NCBI GenBank assembly: GCA_964423745.1
Contig: CAYRGG010000068.1
Span: 1-17,832 of the forward strand
Origin: CAYRGG01 sp964423745
GTDB lineage: Bacteria; Pseudomonadota; Gammaproteobacteria; Competibacterales; Competibacteraceae
Length of the DNA stretch: 17,832 nt
Reading direction: 5' to 3'
The translations under genes were made by a program, and so were the position numbers. The notes under the pieces are model-generated. The model worked only from the letters and a program-made list of their open reading frames with translations. It ran no database searches and was not told the DNA's origin. Positions 15,581 through 17,832 of this stretch are shown here, piece after piece. Position 1 is the first letter of the stretch, and each line of letters opens with the position of its first letter.

Positions 15581-17806
15581 TCAATAGCCCGTGCTAACTA
15601 ATACATCTTTTTTATAGTCACGAAATCCGGACAGCAGGCTTGCAAATGACTTTGGCGCGTACTTCTCGAATTTTTCCTGATCCACGTACACGAAGTCATA
15701 ACTCACATTCGTGTGCATCGCGTTGATATCCTCTATCCACTGGTACAATCTCTGGAGTTTCTCAGGCACGTCCAGATCTTCTTGCCCTTTGGTCTCAACA
15801 ACTATAATCCGGCCATCGGTTAATTTGACGAAGAAATCGGGATAGTAGTTAGAAATGTCACCATCCGCGTTCACATAGTCCAGTTTAAAATGCACGGCCA
15901 GATAGTTTTTGGCGTAGGACACCACATCATTGCAATCCTCTAGGAAACTGGCGAACTGTAACTCAAAGCGGCTGTCACCGATCACTCGGTTGAACACGCT
16001 CTTCTTCGGCGTCAAGTAACCCTGGTCCTTCACGACGAAGGGCCGGGTCTGTCGCAGTTTGATGGTGTCACGGATTTTGGCATCGCCTCTGTCGCGCACG
16101 GTAAGGTCATTGATTGTCCTCTTGAAAGTCTCGATTACTGTTTTCGTAGCCTCAAGTTCCGACAGATTGCGCAGTGTATTTGGAGATTCCAGATCGACGA
16201 CCTGACTGAACAGCGTATCCTGGATGAACGCCTTGAGCTTTCCGTACAGCACGTCATAACCACTGACCAGACGCAACTCTTTCATTACAGTCTGGGCAAA
16301 GTAACTGATTACGCTGCGATAGTCCGCCTCCCCAGTGGTATCCAGGATCGTGGTGTGCGTCACCTCGCCCGTAGTAATGTCCTTGAACACAATCTTCCGC
16401 TGTTCTTCCTCGCTGAACTGCTGATACACCAGGGGCTGAAAAGGCATTGCCCCGACATTCAGTGCCGTCAGGTTCTTATACTCCCGATAAACACGCGGCG
16501 TGAGCACCGGGATTTCAATATCCAACTTGTCGATGTTTTTTTTCTCGTTGCCGCTATCAACTTCGATCACCAGGGGCGTCTTGGGCTTGGTGCCTTCACC
16601 CATGGCTTTCCGCTCCAGCTCCACGCCCTCGGCCTGGATCGACTCCACAAAATCCATAAAGGCGTCGGTGCCTACGACGCTTACATATTCTTCGATACCC
16701 TCGGGATACATTTTACGCAAGCCTCTTCCCAAGGTCTGCTCAGGCAGAATATTGCTTTTGGCCGAATACGCACGCAGGCCAACAATCGTAGTTACATTGC
16801 GCGCATCCCAACCTTCCTTGAGCATTAGTACCGACACAATCGCCTTGTAGGGACTATCCGGTTCATCAATCTGGTTAGATTGCAACCTCAGCTTTTTTAA
16901 CTCTTCTTTGGCTTTTCCCGACTGCGCCTCGGAAATCTCACCATTATTCTTGGTATGAATGACTAATACCCCATCCTTCAACTCCGGGTAACGGCCCTCA
17001 AGATACTCCGCTACGTCATCGCAGTTTTTGGTGTCGTCGGTCATCACGAAGAGGATGGCTTTCTTACTCAACTTCTGATGCTCCTCATAGGCTTTGCGCC
17101 ACTCGATTACACCCAAGTCGATATAGTCGGCATATTTTTCGGTGTACTTAGAACTCTGACGTTCAGAGAGCTTACCGCGGCTGGCGGCATCCGGGAGTAC
17201 CGGATGCTTGACCACATTCTGCGAAATCGCCTCCACCAAAGGATAATCGGCCACCGTCTGAACGAAGATTGCACCATTGTTGTGTTTTGGCGTCGCTGTT
17301 ACATCTAGTTGTAAACTTAAGGCATCGCCTTTCTGTAAAAGTCGGTTGTGAATATCCTGTATAGATTGAAACCACGCTAGCCGGGAATCGTGGATATGGT
17401 GCGCTTCATCGTTAAGCACCATTAGTTCGTCGATGTCCCGCACAATCATGCCTAAGTCCACCTTGGAATCAGTAGTGCTGCCGGTGGGGCGCTTGCCGAG
17501 AAAGTAATCCATAGTGTTGTCATCATCCGGCGAAGGCGGAATATCCTTCCCGGCATAGACACGATGGATATTAGTAAGAAAGATATTGCCGGTAGGTTGT
17601 GTCACCCGCACCTCGTCTTGTAGATGCAAGTTGAGCTGAAAATCATCCCGCCAATTGCGGCCACCAAAACCATTGTCAGGAATCACCGGATCATTAAAGA
17701 AGATACGCAGTCCCTGAAAGTCCTTATAGATACGGTCGAGCACAATGATATTGGGTGCAATGACCAGGAAATTTTGGGGTAGCCGTTCACGGCTTTGGAA
17801 TGGGAG
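15581..17806 (-). CDS. Type III restriction Res-like helicase-nuclease, 5' end interrupted
   Basis: A superfamily 2 helicase fused to a C-terminal nuclease, as in the Res subunit of type III restriction enzymes. The frame runs from a TAG at 17807-17809 (minus strand) without an ATG; the first candidate start is GTG at 17743. Numbering from there, DEAH box NDEAHH is at 111-116, motif III TATP at 149-152, the helicase C-terminal GWDARNV at 311-317 and motif VI QTLGRGLRK at 336-344. A PD-(D/E)xK nuclease site lies at 635-652 (YYPDFF, then VVETKG). The residues just upstream of the GTG (NFLVIAPNII) are helicase motif Ia, so Walker A must lie before the stop and is absent from this frame. The gene is therefore truncated or frameshifted. 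A Mod methyltransferase would normally precede it; none is visible, as the window ends 23 bases further on. Confidence 0.85.
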   Translation of the reverse strand, partial: LPFQSRERLPQNFLVIAPNIIVLDRIYKDFQGLRIFFNDPVIPDNGFGGRNWRDDFQLNLHLQDEVRVTQPTGNIFLTNIHRVYAGKDIPPSPDDDNTMDYFLGKRPTGSTTDSKVDLGMIVRDIDELMVLNDEAHHIHDSRLAWFQSIQDIHNRLLQKGDALSLQLDVTATPKHNNGAIFVQTVADYPLVEAISQNVVKHPVLPDAASRGKLSERQSSKYTEKYADYIDLGVIEWRKAYEEHQKLSKKAILFVMTDDTKNCDDVAEYLEGRYPELKDGVLVIHTKNNGEISEAQSGKAKEELKKLRLQSNQIDEPDSPYKAIVSVLMLKEGWDARNVTTIVGLRAYSAKSNILPEQTLGRGLRKMYPEGIEEYVSVVGTDAFMDFVESIQAEGVELERKAMGEGTKPKTPLVIEVDSGNEKKNIDKLDIEIPVLTPRVYREYKNLTALNVGAMPFQPLVYQQFSEEEQRKIVFKDITTGEVTHTTILDTTGEADYRSVISYFAQTVMKELRLVSGYDVLYGKLKAFIQDTLFSQVVDLESPNTLRNLSELEATKTVIETFKRTINDLTVRDRGDAKIRDTIKLRQTRPFVVKDQGYLTPKKSVFNRVIGDSRFELQFASFLEDCNDVVSYAKNYLAVHFKLDYVNADGDISNYYPDFFVKLTDGRIIVVETKGQEDLDVPEKLQRLYQWIEDINAMHTNVSYDFVYVDQEKFEKYAPKSFASLLSGFRDYKKDVLVSTGY

Positions 17807-17825
17807 CTACTTTGGTAGCAGCGAA
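17781..17825. repeat. Two small hairpins, REP-like, at the broken end of the Res gene
   Basis: AGCCG-TTCA-CGGCT (17781-17794) and GCTAC-TTTG-GTAGC (17806-17819) are adjacent 5-bp stems. The second is framed by TGGGA before and AGCGAAG after, the layout of gammaproteobacterial REP repeats (G-run, stem, GCGA). The in-frame stop of the Res gene falls within the second stem. Confidence 0.45.
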
Positions 17826-17832
17826 GGATGGG

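Noticed and set aside
15565..15590. Bidirectional terminator between the ComB-like and Res-like genes
   Set aside because: Only short AT-rich pairings (such as AAAAAGGCTTTTT) are present; too weak to call.
16355..16850. Plus-strand open frames of 116 and 157 codons inside the Res-like gene
   Set aside because: They lie opposite conserved helicase motifs and show no independent coding evidence.

Overview
The window reads as chromosomal DNA of a gammaproteobacterium of moderate GC content. This rests on gene content (large MscK-type channel, MshEN-containing GspE-like ATPase, HDOD protein, DUF502 and BCCT proteins) and on several intergenic palindromes resembling gammaproteobacterial REP elements. 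The lineage within that class cannot be fixed from sequence alone. There are no rRNA or tRNA genes, no CRISPR array and no recognisable transposase.

Layout. Bases 1-309 hold the 3' end of an unidentified gene cut by the window edge. Bases 502-3811 (+) hold a BCCT compatible-solute transporter, a DUF5996 protein and a Tat-exported intradiol dioxygenase-like protein, with gaps of 77 and 32 bases. A convergent intergenic region with two different palindromic repeats follows. A DASS/SLC13 dicarboxylate or sulfate transporter lies on the minus strand (4068-5612). Diverging from it is a secreted spondin_N plus CHRD protein (5940-7169), closed by a clear intrinsic terminator. Next come a DUF502 membrane protein (7463-8161) and a tight three-gene cluster at 8330-14675: an orphan GspE/PilB-family ATPase with an N-terminal MshEN (c-di-GMP-type) region, an HDOD protein starting 2 bases after it, and a 1175-residue MscK-type mechanosensitive channel 11 bases later. 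A 103-bp nested palindromic element separates this cluster from a ComB-family (2-phosphosulfolactate phosphatase-like) gene. The right end (minus strand) holds most of a type III restriction (Res)-like helicase-nuclease. Its reading frame is stopped just upstream of helicase motif Ia, next to a small REP-like hairpin, so the Walker A part is missing.

How the genes relate. Several products act at the envelope and in osmotic balance or transport (BCCT, SLC13, MscK, DUF502), but nothing in the sequence links them into one pathway. The most notable arrangement is the ATPase-HDOD-MscK cluster: a secretion/pilus-type ATPase with no secretion or pilus genes beside it, next to a signalling-domain protein and a mechanosensitive channel. 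The most notable structural DNA is the 103-bp palindromic element and the interrupted end of the Res gene.
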